A stretch of DNA of 64,000 nucleotides, taken from assembly GCF_013337045.2 (NCBI RefSeq), contig NZ_CP118261.1, forward strand, positions 372,001 through 436,000, in the 5' to 3' direction. The notes beneath the pieces were generated by a model. The model was not told the origin of the DNA, made no database searches, and worked only from the letters and a program-made list of their open reading frames with translations. Positions within the stretch are counted from its first letter, which is position 1. The number at the start of each line of letters is the position of its first letter. A program made the translations under genes and the position numbers. Positions 1-9,463 of the stretch are shown in pieces. Source of the stretch: Agrobacterium vitis. GTDB lineage: Bacteria > Pseudomonadota > Alphaproteobacteria > Rhizobiales > Rhizobiaceae.

Positions 1-2
1 GC

Positions 3-719
3 GCAAGGCAGGAAGGCGTCGCATTGCTTTCGATCCGCAATTCTCATCATTTCAGCGCGCTTTGGCCGGATGTCGTGCCCTTCGCCGAAGAGGGCCTACT
101 GGCCATCGCGATGGTCAACAGCTTCGCCTGCACTGCGCCTTTCGATGCCAAGGTGCCGGTTTTCGGCACCAATCCGGTTGCCTTTGCTGCGCCCTGTGAC
201 GGCATGGCGCCTATGGTCGTCGATATGGCCACGAGCGCCATCGCCAATGGCGATGTGCAGATTGCTGCGCGTGAAGGCTTCAGCCTGCCGCCTGGGCTAG
301 GCATCGACCGGAGTGGAGAGCCAACCGTCAATCCGCGTGCGGTACTGGATGGCGGCGCACTGCTGACATTCGGCGGCTACAAGGGCTCGGCCATTTCCAT
401 GCTGGTGGAAGTGATGAGCGCCGCTTTGACCGGAGGCAAGTTTTCCTATGAAGTGGACTGGTCCGACTATCCTGGAGCGCAGACGCCGCATACGGGCCAG
501 CTCGTTATTTTGATCGATCCGGATGTTGGCCGCAACGCGCAATTCAGCCACCGCGTCCGGCATCTGGTCGAACGGCTCCGGCTCGCAAAGGTCTCGCGCC
601 TGCCAGGCGATCGCCGGCTGGCGACACGCGAGCGTTCGATGCGGGAGGGGGTGTGCCTGCAAAAGAGCGACCTGGAGAAAATGGAATTTCTCGCGCAGCA
701 AAGGTGGGCATCAACCTGA
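3..719 (+). CDS. Ldh2/MDH2-family NAD(P)H reductase, 5'-partial
   Basis: The reading frame is already open at the window edge, so the N-terminus lies outside. The visible 238 residues carry hallmarks of the YlbC/Ldh2-type malate/lactate dehydrogenase family: a RNSHHFSALW segment, a FGTNPVAFAAP segment, a GGYKGSAISMLVEV segment and an LPGDRR tail near the C-terminus. Members reduce 2-oxoacids or cyclic imino acids such as delta1-piperideine-2-carboxylate with NAD(P)H in the cytosol. The exact substrate cannot be read here. It precedes an XRE-cupin regulator on the same strand and may belong to the same amino-acid/cyclic-amide catabolic region. The end looks intact. Confidence 0.8.
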   Translation, partial: ARQEGVALLSIRNSHHFSALWPDVVPFAEEGLLAIAMVNSFACTAPFDAKVPVFGTNPVAFAAPCDGMAPMVVDMATSAIANGDVQIAAREGFSLPPGLGIDRSGEPTVNPRAVLDGGALLTFGGYKGSAISMLVEVMSAALTGGKFSYEVDWSDYPGAQTPHTGQLVILIDPDVGRNAQFSHRVRHLVERLRLAKVSRLPGDRRLATRERSMREGVCLQKSDLEKMEFLAQQRWAST

Positions 720-847
720 TGTCGCGGGGCGGGACTCAGGTTGATCCTTGCAGAAGTTGCGGCTCTGTGGCATGGGCCATCGGAAGTTACATAAGAAACA
801 ACGTCTACAAGTGATGCACCTGAGACGTGACAATGGGAAGATCGAAT

Positions 848-1462
848 ATGGAGACGGAGACCTCTCAGCGCAGCTCGCCGCGAGCGGGTACGAAATCTCT
901 TTCGGTAATTTTGCGCAAACTGCGAAAGAATGCGGGCCTCAGCATCGGCGAACTCGCGGAAAGGAGTACTCTAGCCCCCTCGACGCTCTCGAAAATCGAG
1001 AACGCGCAGATGTCGCCGACCTATGAGACGATCCTCAGTCTGGCAAGCGGCCTGGGTGTCGATGTATCTGAACTGTTCGCCCACAAGCCTAGTTCACCAG
1101 TCAGTGGACGCCGCGCCGTCACCCGTGTCGGCGAAGGCTCAAAGCTGAAGACCAGTCATTACGAATACGAACTTCTCTGTGCAGACATTGCCAACAAAAA
1201 AATCATTCCGCTACTGACGCGGATCAACGCGCATTCGGTACAGGAATTCGAGACATTGGTTGTCCATCCTGGAGAGGAATTCGTCTACGTTCTCGAGGGC
1301 AGCGTCACTCTACATACCGATCTCTACGCCCCCACCGTCCTCAATGCTGGCGACAGCTGCTATTTCGACAGCATGATGGGACATGCGCTGGTCAGCACCT
1401 CCAGCGAGCCTGCCACCATCCTTTGGGTTTGCTCGAATGTCATAAGTCCATTGATCGGCTGA
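848..1462 (+). CDS. XRE-family regulator with C-terminal cupin domain
   Basis: A 204-residue two-domain protein. An N-terminal lambda-repressor-type HTH spans roughly residues 16-70 (LRKLRKNAGLSIGELAE, then TLSKIENAQMSPTYETI). A C-terminal cupin_2 barrel follows (HPGEEFVYVLEGSV, then LNAGDSCYFDS). This architecture is common in regulators of amine and amino-acid catabolism, where the cupin binds a small effector. Start at 848 is chosen because GGGAAG lies seven bases upstream; GTG 827 and ATG 833 in the same frame lack as good a site. It is divergent-facing to the M20 gene and lies upstream of the HyuAB transport operon, so it could control either. Confidence 0.85.
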   Translation: METETSQRSSPRAGTKSLSVILRKLRKNAGLSIGELAERSTLAPSTLSKIENAQMSPTYETILSLASGLGVDVSELFAHKPSSPVSGRRAVTRVGEGSKLKTSHYEYELLCADIANKKIIPLLTRINAHSVQEFETLVVHPGEEFVYVLEGSVTLHTDLYAPTVLNAGDSCYFDSMMGHALVSTSSEPATILWVCSNVISPLIG

Positions 1463-1560
1463 CCTTAATAGATCTGAACCGCCAATTAACCTATATTTTC
1501 GCAAAATGGTCCGTGTCCGGGCAAAACTAAGATACCGACAATCGCTGGGTGTTCAAACGA

Positions 1561-2889
1561 TCAACCGGACGCCACCGATATCTGCCTTAGTCCACACCAA
1601 TCTGCAATAAAAATTGCGATGATTTTTGTCATGGATTTCACGCTATCAAGATCTGTCCGTTCCCGAGGAGAATGGCTGTCGAAACCTCTACCGCCGTAGC
1701 AAAGCGTCGGAATGCCATAGTATAGGTCGTACTGCCGTGTGTCGCTCGTTGCGGTCTGGCTGAACGTTTCCAATTCCGTTCCCATGACGTAGCGGTGGCA
1801 CCTGGAAAGGACGGCTTCCGCCTCCGAACCGGGTTCGAAGACGTGGCCGTCTGCCTGGAATCCAATCCAGGTGACGTCCGGAATTTTTTCAGCGGACAGG
1901 CGTTTCGCACAGGCGGAGATGCAATCCAGAACACGTTGCCTGACCATTGGCAGCGGATGGTCCGGCAGGACCGACAGCCGGCATTCGATCTCGCACCAAG
2001 AGGGTACGGAGCCAAGCCAGTCTCCTCCCTGAATCTTGCCGAGACTGAACTTGACCGGGCTTTCAATGTGACCGAACCAGGGATGCTGTTTTGCCTCCTC
2101 GTTGATCGTTTTTGTGAGCTCCTCGAGGTCGGCGACATATTCGAATGCGGCGAGAATCGCGTTCGAGGTGCGCGAGGCGCTCAGGACATGGCCGGGTCGT
2201 CCAAGGATCCGGGCTCGAAACCAGACGGATCCGAGCTCGGCCCGCAGCAGGCGATGATCGAGCGATTCCGGGATAAGGCAGGCGTCCGCCCTGTAGCCAC
2301 GCTCGAGCGTCGCAAGGGCGCCATTACCGGTGCACTCCTCTTCACTCACCGTCTCGACGAAGACTTTTCCGGCTGGGACATAGCCGAGCGTGCGGAGAGC
2401 ATCGAGCGCGAAGACCATCTCGCAGACACCGGCTTTCATATCGTTGGTGCCGCGTCCCCACATGAAACCATTTTCGACCTTTGGCTGGAATGGATCACGA
2501 TCCCACAATTCTGGCGCGCCCGGCGGCACCACGTCGATGTGCCCTTGCAAGATAAGGCTACGATGGGCGGGATCGGGATCGGGAAGCGAGGCAACGACCT
2601 GCATGGCCTTCGCATAGTCCACATCCACTGCCGGCGAAGCGCCAGGCTTTCCCGCGATCGGCACGTCGGCAATCGCGAACTGGTCCACCAGCCAGCCGCG
2701 CGCCTGGAACTCCGATGCCAGCCAATCCTGGCACGGCGCCTCGTTGCCACGAACCGATCCGAAAGAGACGAGCTGGCCCAGCCACTGTACCTGCCTCTGG
2801 AACCCCGCCTCGATCACGTCATCAAGCGCTTCTGAAAGTGTGGCCAGATCCAAAGGCAGATCTGATTTTGCAGTTTCATTCGATGGCAT
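1561..2889 (-). CDS. M20-family amidohydrolase (ArgE/DapE type)
   Basis: A 442-residue metallohydrolase of the ArgE/DapE/ACY1 family, which removes acyl or carbamoyl groups from amino acids using a two-metal centre. Visible motifs are ILQGHIDVVPPG (first metal His and Asp), WGRGTNDMKAG (bridging Asp), ETVSEEECTGNG (catalytic Glu and metal Glu) and the C-terminal YGGRGFDSHSPRE with the last metal His. A dimerisation domain lies between them. Start 2889 is supported by AAGGAG four to five bases upstream. An upstream in-frame start at 2931 is possible but has no good site. The gene is transcribed away from the HyuAB operon. The substrate may be an N-acyl or N-carbamoyl amino acid released by that pathway (inference). 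Confidence 0.85.
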   Translation of the reverse strand: MPSNETAKSDLPLDLATLSEALDDVIEAGFQRQVQWLGQLVSFGSVRGNEAPCQDWLASEFQARGWLVDQFAIADVPIAGKPGASPAVDVDYAKAMQVVASLPDPDPAHRSLILQGHIDVVPPGAPELWDRDPFQPKVENGFMWGRGTNDMKAGVCEMVFALDALRTLGYVPAGKVFVETVSEEECTGNGALATLERGYRADACLIPESLDHRLLRAELGSVWFRARILGRPGHVLSASRTSNAILAAFEYVADLEELTKTINEEAKQHPWFGHIESPVKFSLGKIQGGDWLGSVPSWCEIECRLSVLPDHPLPMVRQRVLDCISACAKRLSAEKIPDVTWIGFQADGHVFEPGSEAEAVLSRCHRYVMGTELETFSQTATSDTRQYDLYYGIPTLCYGGRGFDSHSPRERTDLDSVKSMTKIIAIFIADWCGLRQISVASG

Positions 2890-3127
2890 TGAAACTCCTT
2901 CTTGGACGCATCGACATGCACCCATTCCCAAGCGTGATCGTCAACCAGAACCTCTCACAGACCCTCGACGCGAACAACCGCAATGAAAATATTATTTGTC
3001 GACAGATGAAATTTTGGGTGATAGCTTTTTTGATATAGGACGCCAGATGCCGAAATCGCATTGCGATGATCGTTCTTACGAGATCGACGAACCAAGACTG
3101 GCTCGACTGGACGGAGAGAGTTCACAG

Positions 3128-3679
3128 ATGAGACACCCGTACGATGTCGAAGAGGTTTGGAGACGGGCAGCCGGGCCGGACGCTGCCGCTTCACTTTTCA
3201 GCTATCTCCGCGATGGCATCCATCGCGACGTCGGCTGTGGTCTCCTCACGGCGTCGATCTACGACGTTGCCAACATGCGATCACGCCGCGTCTTTTCCGA
3301 GAATGTCGAAGCCTATCCGACAGGCAATTTTAAACGTCTCGACCGCAACCTCTATTTCGAGACCGTTCTGGTCGGACGGAAGCACTTTTCATCCACGACC
3401 ATTGAGGAAATTGCAGAGGTCTTTTTCGACTGGGAGAAAATCCGCGACCTTGGCTTCGAGTCCAATCTGAACATTCCGGCAGTCGCGAGCGATGTCGTCA
3501 TCGGCTCGGTGAACCTCCTGGCAAAGAAGGGCCACTACGATGCCGAGTGCGTCGGGCGCGCGCTCCTCTGGCAACCGATCGTCACGCTCTGCTTCCTTCT
3601 GCTCTCTCAGAGCAGTTTTGAGAACGCCTCGTTCAGCCCAGACTTCGACGGCACCGCCCATCCGGCAACGGAAGGGTAG
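3128..3679 (+). CDS. GAF-domain-like protein, possible effector sensor
   Basis: A 183-residue protein with the look of a single GAF-type sensory domain: an early LLTASIYD strand, the sequence ARRVFSENVEAYP-like (here RRVFSENVEAYPTG) and later NIPAVASDVVIGSVNLL. Such proteins are often found next to amidohydrolase and hydantoinase operons in Rhizobiales, but their function is not established. Start 3128 is chosen because GGAGAGAG lies seven bases upstream; the frame stays open back to 2996 without a comparable site. It is the first gene before the ribose-type ABC importer, with a 76-base gap, so it may be the first cistron of that operon. Confidence 0.6.
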   Translation: MRHPYDVEEVWRRAAGPDAAASLFSYLRDGIHRDVGCGLLTASIYDVANMRSRRVFSENVEAYPTGNFKRLDRNLYFETVLVGRKHFSSTTIEEIAEVFFDWEKIRDLGFESNLNIPAVASDVVIGSVNLLAKKGHYDAECVGRALLWQPIVTLCFLLLSQSSFENASFSPDFDGTAHPATEG

Positions 3680-3755
3680 ACTCCGTCCCTCAGTTCAACC
3701 TGAAGAGCCGGAAAGGCCGCAGGTCCAACATCCAGAGAACAAGGAACCTAAGCCC

Positions 3756-4754
3756 ATGAAATACCGAATGCTTGCCGCCGCCCTTCTGCTTGGCACCTGC
3801 CTCACGCCGTTTGCGACCACCGCCCAGGACAAACCTTTGAAGATCGCCTTTCTGGCGGCCTCTAGCCAGAACGGCTTCAATCAGGCCATCTATGCTGGCA
3901 TTGAAAAGGCGGCCAAGGCGGCGGGAAATGTCACCACCGAGATATTCGATGGTGAATTCTCCGCCCCGACGCAGTTTAGCCAGGTCGAAGACCTGACCGC
4001 CGGAAAGCGCTTCGACGCGATCATCATCGCGCCGAACGATACGGTCGGCATAGCCACCGCGCTTGAGGACGCGACGGCTGCGGGCATCAAGGTCGCAACC
4101 ACCCTCTTCCCCATCGGTCCAGACCTCAAGAACATGCAGCCGCAGGTCAAGGGACTGACGACGACAGTCGCGTCCGACCCGTCGATCGGTGCCTCCGCGC
4201 AGGCAGAGGCGGTGGTAAAATCCTGTGAGGGCAAGCGCCCCTGCAACGTCGTCATCATGATCGGACAGTTGATCTATCCATTCGACAATCTGCGCTACGA
4301 GACGTTCAAGACCGTTCTCGCCAAGCATGACAACATCAAAATCGTGGCGACCGGCGAAGGAAATTACAGCCCCGACACGTCCCTCAAGGCTATGCAGGAT
4401 ATCCTCCAGGCCAATCCGAAGATCGACGCAGTGCTGTCCAACGCCGACCAGCATCTGCTAGGCGTCGAGATCGCGTTAGAAGATGCCGGCATTGATCCCT
4501 CATCCGTCTATCTCATCGGCGGCGGGCTGAACCAGATCACCGTCGATAAGATCCGCAACGGCACCTTCAAGGCGTCGCTTGCCAACTTCCCGGTCTCCAT
4601 GGGTTCCGCGGCGCTTGAATCCGTCGTCACTTCGCTGAAGGGCGGCACCGTACCTGTCTGGACTGACGAATCCAAGCTGCGAGATATTCCGCAGATCGTC
4701 GATAAGGCCTGGCTCGATGCTCATCCAGATTTTACGGCTGAATGGCAGGGCTGA
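3756..4754 (+). CDS. Ribose-type (CUT2) ABC substrate-binding protein
   Basis: A 332-residue periplasmic binding protein. Residues 1-23 form a Sec signal peptide (MKYRMLAAALLLGTC, cleavage near TTAQD). The mature part starts KPLKIAFLAASSQNGFNQAIY, typical of the Peripla_BP_4 family, with NADQHLLGVEIALEDAG near the hinge. The family delivers sugars, but also purine-like and other small polar ligands, to RbsA/RbsC-type transporters. Start 3756 follows AAGGAA by nine bases. The ATPase and permease follow directly, then HyuA and HyuB, so the ligand is likely the hydantoinase substrate or a conjugate of it rather than ribose (inference from context). Confidence 0.88.
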   Translation: MKYRMLAAALLLGTCLTPFATTAQDKPLKIAFLAASSQNGFNQAIYAGIEKAAKAAGNVTTEIFDGEFSAPTQFSQVEDLTAGKRFDAIIIAPNDTVGIATALEDATAAGIKVATTLFPIGPDLKNMQPQVKGLTTTVASDPSIGASAQAEAVVKSCEGKRPCNVVIMIGQLIYPFDNLRYETFKTVLAKHDNIKIVATGEGNYSPDTSLKAMQDILQANPKIDAVLSNADQHLLGVEIALEDAGIDPSSVYLIGGGLNQITVDKIRNGTFKASLANFPVSMGSAALESVVTSLKGGTVPVWTDESKLRDIPQIVDKAWLDAHPDFTAEWQG

Positions 4755-4826
4755 TTATCGCCCCATGACATCGCAGCTATTCCAGGTGCGCAGGACGCAT
4801 CTCGGTACACCCGGAGATCACGCTCT

Positions 4827-6362
4827 ATGACGAAAAGCGACATCGCCGTTCGTATTCATGGCGTTGCGAAGAGTTTCGGAGGCACCCGCATTCTTCACGA
4901 CATCAGCATCGATTTCGAAGCGGGCAAGGTCCACGCGCTGGTCGGTGAAAATGGCGCGGGCAAATCCAGTGTGGGTAAGATCGTCGGTGGATACTATTCC
5001 GCTGACGAAGGCGAGATCATCGTCTTTGGCGAGCAGATGACCCGCTATTCCCCGCGCGAAGCGCTTCTGCGCGGCATTGCCATGATCCACCAGGAACTTC
5101 AGCTGGTGCCGGAACTGTCTGTGCTGCAGAACGTCTTCCTCGGCCGGGAGACAAACAAGGTAGGCTTTCTCACGCGCGGCGATCGAGACCGCTTTGCGGC
5201 ACTCGAAATCACCTGTGACTTCGGGCTCGACCCGGATGCGAAGGTGGCGGACCTCAGGATCGCCGAACGGCAGAAGGTCGAGATCATGCGGGCAATCGCC
5301 CGCGATGCCCGCGTCATCATCATGGACGAACCAACCTCGTCGCTGACGGAGGACGAGGCAGAACGCCTGCATCTTCTCATCCGCCGACTGAAAAGCCAGG
5401 GCGTAACGATCATCTATGTCAGCCATTTTCTCGACCATATCATTGCCAATTGCGATCGTGTCACCATCATGCGCGACGGCCATGTGGTGCGCACAACGAA
5501 CATTGCCGACGAAAGCAAGGAGAGCCTTGTCGACAGCATGCTCGGACGGGCTCTCGAAATCGTCTGGCCACCCCTGCCCGCCGCACCTTCGCGCGAGATC
5601 GCCCCGGTCGCGGAAATGCGTGAGGTCTCGACCCACACCGGTCTGCACGATATCTCGTTGACGGTCAGACCGGGTGAGATCGTCGGACTGATCGGCCTTG
5701 TCGGCTCCGGTCGCACGGAGGTGGCCCGCGCGCTGTTCGGTGCAGACACCATTACACAGGGCGACTATTTCATCCGGGGGCAGCGACAAAATCGGCTCGA
5801 TATTCCCTCGGCAGTGGCACAGGGCATCGCCCTCGTTCCCGAGGATCGTCGCAAGCAGGGCCTTGTTCTGACCCAGACCACCCGGCCCAACATCAGCCTT
5901 GCGACACTGGACCGGATCAGTCGCTTCGGTTTACTAAAGAGGCGCCAGGAGTGCAACCGCACGGCTGGGATGATCCGGCATTTCGGTATCGTACCGGAAA
6001 AGATCGACGGGGACGTCGCCTATTATTCCGGTGGCAACCAGCAGAAAGTGCTTCTGGCCAAATGGGCCGTTGCTAAACCAAGGCTTCTTATTCTGGACGA
6101 GCCGAGCCGCGGCGTCGACATCGGCGCACGCCAGCGCATTCACGCCTTTATTCTTGAAATGGCTGCAAACGGAGTGGGCGTCGTACTGATCTCGTCCGAA
6201 CTCGAGGAAGTCATCAATCTTTCGCATCGCGGCTACCTCATGAGCGAAGGCCGCATTTTCGGCGAGGAAGATTGCCGCACCCTAACGGTCGAAAGGGCCC
6301 TCAAGCGCATCTTCGAAATCCAGAGCCGAAACATGCCATCCGAGGAGTTTAAGGTTCCATGA
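4827..6362 (+). CDS. CUT2 ABC transporter ATPase with two ABC domains (RbsA-like)
   Basis: A 511-residue ATPase with two tandem nucleotide-binding domains. The first has Walker A GENGAGKSS around residue 40 and Walker B IIMDEPTSSL; its signature region is degenerate (LRIAERQKVEIMRA). The second has a weakened Walker A (GLVGSGRTEV), an intact YSGGNQQKVLLAKW signature and LLILDEPSRGVDIGARQ. One strong and one weak site is normal for RbsA/XylG-type ATPases. It energises import through the permease encoded immediately downstream, with which it overlaps by four bases (ATGA). Confidence 0.92.
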   Translation: MTKSDIAVRIHGVAKSFGGTRILHDISIDFEAGKVHALVGENGAGKSSVGKIVGGYYSADEGEIIVFGEQMTRYSPREALLRGIAMIHQELQLVPELSVLQNVFLGRETNKVGFLTRGDRDRFAALEITCDFGLDPDAKVADLRIAERQKVEIMRAIARDARVIIMDEPTSSLTEDEAERLHLLIRRLKSQGVTIIYVSHFLDHIIANCDRVTIMRDGHVVRTTNIADESKESLVDSMLGRALEIVWPPLPAAPSREIAPVAEMREVSTHTGLHDISLTVRPGEIVGLIGLVGSGRTEVARALFGADTITQGDYFIRGQRQNRLDIPSAVAQGIALVPEDRRKQGLVLTQTTRPNISLATLDRISRFGLLKRRQECNRTAGMIRHFGIVPEKIDGDVAYYSGGNQQKVLLAKWAVAKPRLLILDEPSRGVDIGARQRIHAFILEMAANGVGVVLISSELEEVINLSHRGYLMSEGRIFGEEDCRTLTVERALKRIFEIQSRNMPSEEFKVP

Positions 6363-7333
6363 ACAAATCACCGACAGCCGGATCTGCAAAAAATGAAGGC
6401 AGACCTTTCAACGCAGGCGCCTTTGCCCGCGAATACGGCGTTCTCGTCATCATTGCGGCTTTGCTGATCGGGCTCAGCCTGGTCTCGGACAGTTTTCTGA
6501 CGGTGCGCAACCTGCTCAATATCGTCAATCAAAGCGCACCGCTGATGATTATCGCCTGCGCATTGACACTGGTCATCATTGGCGGCGGATTCGACCTGTC
6601 GACCGGTGCCATCTTTGGCGTGGCCGCTGTCTCGTCCGGTTGGATCGCAACGCAGGTCGATCCCTATGTCGCCATCCTTGCGGGCCCATTGATCGGGCTG
6701 GCTCTCGGCGCTGTCAACGGATTGATCATCACCACCTTCAACGTACATTCCTTCCTCGTTACCCTCGCAACCAGTCTCGTTTATCGCGGTATCGCGATCC
6801 TGATCACAGGCGGCTCGCTCATTCCTGTGCGGATCGAAGCCTTTTCCTGGCTCGGACGCGGGCGCATCGGCATGGTCAACGTGGCGGTTATTGTCGTCAT
6901 CGTTTTCATGATCATGATGGTGGTGCTGCTCAACCGCACGACCTTCGGGCGCAAGGTCTTCGCTGTCGGCGGCAATGAAGAGGCGGCCATCCTCTCCGGC
7001 ATCAGAACCAATCTGGTCAAGATAATCACCTTCACGCTCAGTGGCGGCGCTGCAGGGCTTGCCGGTGTGATTACTGTGTCGCGCCTCTCCATGGCCGAAC
7101 CGCAGGCGGGCGCCGGTCTTGAACTGGAGGCAATCGCGGCCGTCATTCTCGGTGGCACGGCAATCACGGGCGGCGCGGGCGCAATCTGGCGATCGATCGC
7201 CGGTGTGCTCCTAATGGCGCTCATCGGCAATGGCTTCAATATTCTCAACGTCAATCCTTTCTTCAAGGACCTGACAACGGGAGTGATCATCGTGATCGCG
7301 GTCGCGCTCGCCGCATCGAATTCGCGGCGCTGA
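6359..7333 (+). CDS. CUT2 ABC transporter permease (RbsC-like)
   Basis: A 324-residue inner-membrane permease of the RbsC/BPD_transp_2 family with about eight to ten hydrophobic helices. Characteristic segments are GGGFDLSTGAIFG around residue 75 and the cytoplasmic-loop/ATPase contact region AEPQAGAGLELEAIAAVILGG near residue 250. The start overlaps the ATPase stop, indicating translational coupling. A 56-base gap separates it from hyuA, so importer and hydantoinase are probably co-transcribed. Confidence 0.92.
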   Translation: MNKSPTAGSAKNEGRPFNAGAFAREYGVLVIIAALLIGLSLVSDSFLTVRNLLNIVNQSAPLMIIACALTLVIIGGGFDLSTGAIFGVAAVSSGWIATQVDPYVAILAGPLIGLALGAVNGLIITTFNVHSFLVTLATSLVYRGIAILITGGSLIPVRIEAFSWLGRGRIGMVNVAVIVVIVFMIMMVVLLNRTTFGRKVFAVGGNEEAAILSGIRTNLVKIITFTLSGGAAGLAGVITVSRLSMAEPQAGAGLELEAIAAVILGGTAITGGAGAIWRSIAGVLLMALIGNGFNILNVNPFFKDLTTGVIIVIAVALAASNSRR

Positions 7334-7389
7334 ACGTTGCCAACCCGGCGACACCGGCAGGTTCGCATCGTCTTTAGGGAACACCACAC

Positions 7390-9459
7390 ATGACGGACAA
7401 AACTATCCGTGTCTCCACCGATGTTGGCGGCACTTTTACGGATCTGGTTTATTTCGAAACCGATCGCGTGAGCGGCGTACAGACCGTACGCACGGAAAAA
7501 TCGGACACGACCCCTCCGGACTTTGAAAAAGGCGTGCTCAACGTGCTTGATAAGGCCGGGGTCGACATCGCCAGCGTCGATTTATTTGCCCACGGCACCA
7601 CTGTTATCATCAACGCGTTGACGGAGCGGAAAGGCGCAAAGGTGGGGTTGATCACCACGAAGGGTTTCCGGGATACGCTGGAAATCGGACGTGGCAACCG
7701 GCCCGACTTCTTCAACCTGATGTACCGCAAGCCGGCACCTTTCGTGCCGCGCCACCTGCGGCAGGAACTGCCTGGGCGGATGGACTATCAGGGCCATGAA
7801 ACCATACCGCTCGACCTTTCTTTCCTCGACACCATCCTTGCCGGATACAAGGCTGAGAAGGTAGAGGCAATCGCCATCTGTCTTCTGCATTCCTATGCGA
7901 ACCCCGCGCATGAAAGCGCCGTTCTACAGGCGATCCGCGAACGCTGGCCGGAGATTGCTGCCGTCGCCTCCCACCAGATCACTCGCGAGTGGCGCGAATA
8001 CGAGCGTTCCAACACCACGGTGCTTTCGGCCTATGTACAGCCAAAGGCACAGCGCTATCTCGAAAAGCTGGAAACTGGCCTGAGGGACAAGGGATATCGC
8101 GGCAACCTGTTCATCATGCAGTCCAATTGCGGCGTGGATTCTGTCGATGCCGTAAAGGCCGTGCCGATCACCATGGTCGAAAGCGGTCCTGCCTCCGGCT
8201 TCTGGGGTGCTGCCGAACTTGGCCGGATTATCGACGAACCCAACGTGCTAGCGCTAGACATCGGCGGCACCACCGCCAAATGCTCGTTAATCGAGAATGG
8301 TCAGGTGCGGATCAAGACCGACTACTGGATCGAGCGCAACAAAACATCGGCCGGTTATCCCATCATGGTGCCGGTGGTCGATCTGGTGGAAATCGGCAAT
8401 GGCGGCGGATCGATCGCCTGGGTGGACGATTTCAACAAGCTTCATGTCGGTCCGCAGTCCGCTGGCGCATCGCCCGGTCCTGCCGCTTATGGCAGGGGTG
8501 GAACGAACGTCACAACGACGGATGCCAATCTGGCACTTGGCCGCATCAATCACGACTATTTCTGCGGCGGCTCTGTCATCGCCGACATCGCAGCGCTCGA
8601 TACAGCACTGGAAGCACTTGCCGGGCAACTCGGCGTCTCCCCCACCGAGGCTGCGCGTGGCATTGTACGCATCGCGAATTCCAACATGGTCAATGCGCTC
8701 AAGTTGGTTTCCGTCAATCGCGGTTACGATCCGCGCGACTTCACTCTGGTCGCGTTCGGCGGCGGCGGCGCCATGCATGCCGTGTCGCTCGGCCAGGAAC
8801 TGAATGTCAAGAAGGTGGTGATCCCACGCGGAGCTGCGGTCTTTTCTGCCTGGGGCATGATGATGTCGGATCTACGCCGGGATTATTTCGTCACCCGCCT
8901 GCTAGACGAAACGGATCACGCAGCACTCGACGATCTGGTCTCGCAGACGATAGCGCTTGCCGTTTCGGAGTTTGCGCATGAGGGGGTCGAGGCGGCGAAG
9001 GTGACGATGCGCCCGATGATCCGCTGCCGCTACCGCAACCAGGAATTCGCCGTCGAGGTTCCCGTCATTTCCGGGCCTATAGGTGCGGAAGAGACCGCCC
9101 GCATGGTAGCGGATTTCCACGAGATCTACGAGCGAGAATACACCTACCGGCTGGATGCCGACGTCGAAATCATCGGCCTGCATCTGATCGCGTCGAGCGA
9201 AATCGGCAAGCTGGAGCTTGTTCCCTTGCCACGAGCCGGAGCCTCTGTCGAGCAGGCCATCAAGGGTCGACGCAGCGTGGACTACGCGACGGAAGGTGTC
9301 CACGAAGCCGTGATCTATGACGCGAGAAAGCTCGAGCCGGGAATGCAGTTCGCCGGACCGGCAATCATCGAGGATCCCGGCACCACCATCGTCGTTCACC
9401 CAGACAATATCGTCCTGATCGATGATTACGGCAACACGCACATCACCATCCGGAGTTGA
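7390..9459 (+). CDS. hyuA: Hydantoinase/oxoprolinase A subunit (HyuA)
   Basis: A 689-residue member of the ATP-dependent hydantoinase/5-oxoprolinase A family, which with HyuB opens five-membered cyclic amides such as N-methylhydantoin or 5-oxoproline, or carboxylates small ketones in the acetone carboxylase branch. Visible features are the N-terminal STDVGGTFTDLVYF phosphate-binding segment, FAHGTTVIINALTERKGAKV, and the central ASKHA-type LALDIGGTTAKCSLI. A metal/ATP region DLVEIGNGGGSIAW follows. Length is typical for HyuA. It is paired with HyuB four bases downstream. The substrate is not determined by these motifs. Confidence 0.9.
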   Translation: MTDKTIRVSTDVGGTFTDLVYFETDRVSGVQTVRTEKSDTTPPDFEKGVLNVLDKAGVDIASVDLFAHGTTVIINALTERKGAKVGLITTKGFRDTLEIGRGNRPDFFNLMYRKPAPFVPRHLRQELPGRMDYQGHETIPLDLSFLDTILAGYKAEKVEAIAICLLHSYANPAHESAVLQAIRERWPEIAAVASHQITREWREYERSNTTVLSAYVQPKAQRYLEKLETGLRDKGYRGNLFIMQSNCGVDSVDAVKAVPITMVESGPASGFWGAAELGRIIDEPNVLALDIGGTTAKCSLIENGQVRIKTDYWIERNKTSAGYPIMVPVVDLVEIGNGGGSIAWVDDFNKLHVGPQSAGASPGPAAYGRGGTNVTTTDANLALGRINHDYFCGGSVIADIAALDTALEALAGQLGVSPTEAARGIVRIANSNMVNALKLVSVNRGYDPRDFTLVAFGGGGAMHAVSLGQELNVKKVVIPRGAAVFSAWGMMMSDLRRDYFVTRLLDETDHAALDDLVSQTIALAVSEFAHEGVEAAKVTMRPMIRCRYRNQEFAVEVPVISGPIGAEETARMVADFHEIYEREYTYRLDADVEIIGLHLIASSEIGKLELVPLPRAGASVEQAIKGRRSVDYATEGVHEAVIYDARKLEPGMQFAGPAIIEDPGTTIVVHPDNIVLIDDYGNTHITIRS

Positions 9460-9463
9460 TCTG

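Noticed and set aside
1795..2835. A 346-codon plus-strand frame antisense to the M20 gene
   Set aside because: It lies entirely inside the M20 hydrolase, which has all family motifs; the frame is a GC-bias shadow.
4818..5789. A 323-codon minus-strand frame in the ABC ATPase region
   Set aside because: The plus-strand frame encodes a complete RbsA-type ATPase with all motifs; the antisense frame has none.
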